Positions 14,672 to 15,961 of a stretch of DNA of 15,961 bases are shown here, one piece after another. A program made the translations under genes and the position numbers. The stretch is from positions 1 through 15,961 of the forward strand of contig CAYSPU010000136.1 of the NCBI GenBank assembly GCA_964432995.1, read 5' to 3'. This DNA is from CAYSPU01 sp964432995. GTDB lineage: Bacteria > Verrucomicrobiota > Verrucomicrobiia > Limisphaerales > JAHDYP01. Position 1 is the stretch's first letter; each line of letters opens with the position of its first letter. Below the pieces are notes generated by a model that saw only the letters and a program-made list of their open reading frames with translations, searched no databases and had not been told where the DNA came from.

Positions 14672-15961
14672 TCAAGCGGGGCGGTTCTTGATCACCAGCC
14701 GACTCTTCCGCGCGCCATAGAACAGGTAGATCGCCAAACCCACCGCCAGCCAGACCAGAAACCGCGCCCACGTCTTGGGCGGCAACTGAGCCATCAGGTA
14801 GCCACAACACACTACCGCCGCCAACGGTACCCACGGCACCAGCGGCGTCCGAAACGGCCGCTTGCGCCCGGGCTCCGTCCGTCGCAGCACCACCACGCCG
14901 ATCGCCACCAGGATGAAAGCGAATAACGTCCCGATGTTCGTCAGCTCCGCCATCTCATTGATGTTGGTAATCCCGGAGAACACCGCCACAAACACCCCGG
15001 TCAGGATCGTGGTCACGTGCGGTGTCCGATATCGCGGATGCACCTTGGCCGCCCAACCGGGCAGCAAACCGTCCCGGGCCATCGAGAAGAAGATCCGTGG
15101 TTGCCCAATCTGGAATGGGATCAGGACCGAGGTCATCGCCACCAGGGCGCCCACCGCGATCACCGCCGCCAGCCAGTCTTTCCCCAACCTCGCGAGCACG
15201 GCCGCCAGCGGATCCGCCACTCCGCGCAGTGATTCCCACGGCACCATCCCGGTCAGGACCACCGCCACCACCACGTAGATCACCGTGCACACCACCAGGC
15301 TCCCCAGGATCCCGATCGGCAGATCCCGCTGCGGGTTCCGCGCCTCCTCCGCCGCCGTCGACACCGCGTCAAAACCGATGTAGGCAAAGAAGATGATCGC
15401 CGCCCCACTGGTGATTCCTTTCCAACCGTTCGGTGCAAACGGTGTCCAGTTCTCCGGCCGGACATAGAACGCGCCGACCCCGAGGAACAGCAGGATGATC
15501 CCGAGCTTGAGCACCACCATCGTTGTGTTGAAGCCCGCGCTCTCGCGGATTCCCCGGACCAGCACCCAGGTCACCAGCGCCACGATCGCCATCGCCGGGA
15601 GATTGAAGATGAGCGGAATCCCGAGCAGCCGCGGCGCCGCCGCGTACGCTCCAGCATCCCGAAGCACTCCGGCCGCCACAGCCTCGAGATTCCCGCCCGC
15701 CCGATGCACCTCCGCCACCTGCGCTGCGGCCTGGAGCGCCGAACGGTAGTCCGTCCCCAACCACGCCGGAAACTCCCACTGCAGACCCCGCGCGAGTTCC
15801 TGGAAATAGGCCGACCACGAAATCGCCACGGCCACGTTCCCCACCGCGTATTCGAGAATCAGGTCCCGCCCGATGATCCAGGCGACCAACTCCCCCAACG
15901 TCGCGTAGGCGTAGGTGTAGGCCGATCCCGCCACCGGCGCCATCGACGCGAATTCTGCGTA
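14672..15961 (-). CDS. APC-superfamily amino acid permease, paralogue, 5' end outside window
   Basis: The reading frame stays open to the window edge (YAEFASMAPVAGSAYTYAYA at the edge), so the first membrane segments and the start lie to the right. Shared blocks with the neighbouring permease include YATLGELVAWIIGRDLILEY, FFAYIGFDAVSTAAEEARNP, PIGILGSLVVCTVIY, MARDGLLPG and NIGTLFAFILVAIGVVVLR; they show a tandem duplication. It differs by a longer external loop after the fourth segment or so (WLGTDYRSALQAAAQVAEVH) with no counterpart in the other copy. The visible part is 429 residues and ends KSRLVIKNRPA. Function: uptake or exchange of amino acids; substrate unknown. Confidence 0.9.
   Translation of the reverse strand, partial: YAEFASMAPVAGSAYTYAYATLGELVAWIIGRDLILEYAVGNVAVAISWSAYFQELARGLQWEFPAWLGTDYRSALQAAAQVAEVHRAGGNLEAVAAGVLRDAGAYAAAPRLLGIPLIFNLPAMAIVALVTWVLVRGIRESAGFNTTMVVLKLGIILLFLGVGAFYVRPENWTPFAPNGWKGITSGAAIIFFAYIGFDAVSTAAEEARNPQRDLPIGILGSLVVCTVIYVVVAVVLTGMVPWESLRGVADPLAAVLARLGKDWLAAVIAVGALVAMTSVLIPFQIGQPRIFFSMARDGLLPGWAAKVHPRYRTPHVTTILTGVFVAVFSGITNINEMAELTNIGTLFAFILVAIGVVVLRRTEPGRKRPFRTPLVPWVPLAAVVCCGYLMAQLPPKTWARFLVWLAVGLAIYLFYGARKSRLVIKNRPA

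Overview
The window is about 16 kb of GC-rich DNA from what is most likely a draft or metagenome-assembled Verrucomicrobiota chromosome. This rests on three things: an exported Ig/FG-GAP/ASPIC protein with a verrucomicrobial-style C-terminal tail, many short dispersed palindromic repeats, and the overall gene style. No rRNA, tRNA or other phylogenetic marker is present, so the placement is inference. A 10-N gap (1186-1195) and three apparent single-base frameshifts show that this is unfinished sequence. Left part (1-5384, + strand): a run of genes resembling one end of an aryl-polyene/flexirubin-type (fatty-acid-derived) envelope lipid or pigment locus. It holds a LolA-like periplasmic carrier, a DUF3261-like lipoprotein (frameshifted), a membrane-anchored C45/AAT-type Ntn hydrolase, a PlsC-type acyltransferase and a FabZ-type 3-hydroxyacyl-ACP dehydratase. 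The synthases, carrier proteins and exporter expected in such loci are not in the window and would lie to the left. Middle (5385-8051): a repeat-rich spacer, a flavodoxin-fold oxidoreductase with a compact four-cysteine motif fused to a C-terminal SCP2 domain, a second repeat-rich spacer with a striking double TGCAAC palindrome, and a sugar-phosphate isomerase/epimerase-type TIM barrel. Right-centre (8052-12736): an accessory zone enriched in toxin-antitoxin material. It includes a PIN-toxin fragment, a translationally coupled pair (an unrecognised 200-residue protein plus a DUF6036-like nucleotidyltransferase), a complete ParE/RelE-type toxin with its antitoxin, and an AbrB-type antitoxin next to a VapC C-terminal remnant. 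Between these lies the large exported FG-GAP/ASPIC-UnbV protein, read on the minus strand and broken by two frameshifts. Right end (12889-15961, minus strand): two tandem paralogous APC-superfamily amino acid permeases, the second cut by the window edge, separated by two nearly identical hairpin repeats. The best candidate for something undescribed is the coupled pair at 8189-9351. The flavoprotein-SCP2 fusion and the envelope lipid gene set are next. Neither proves a new system without homology searches.
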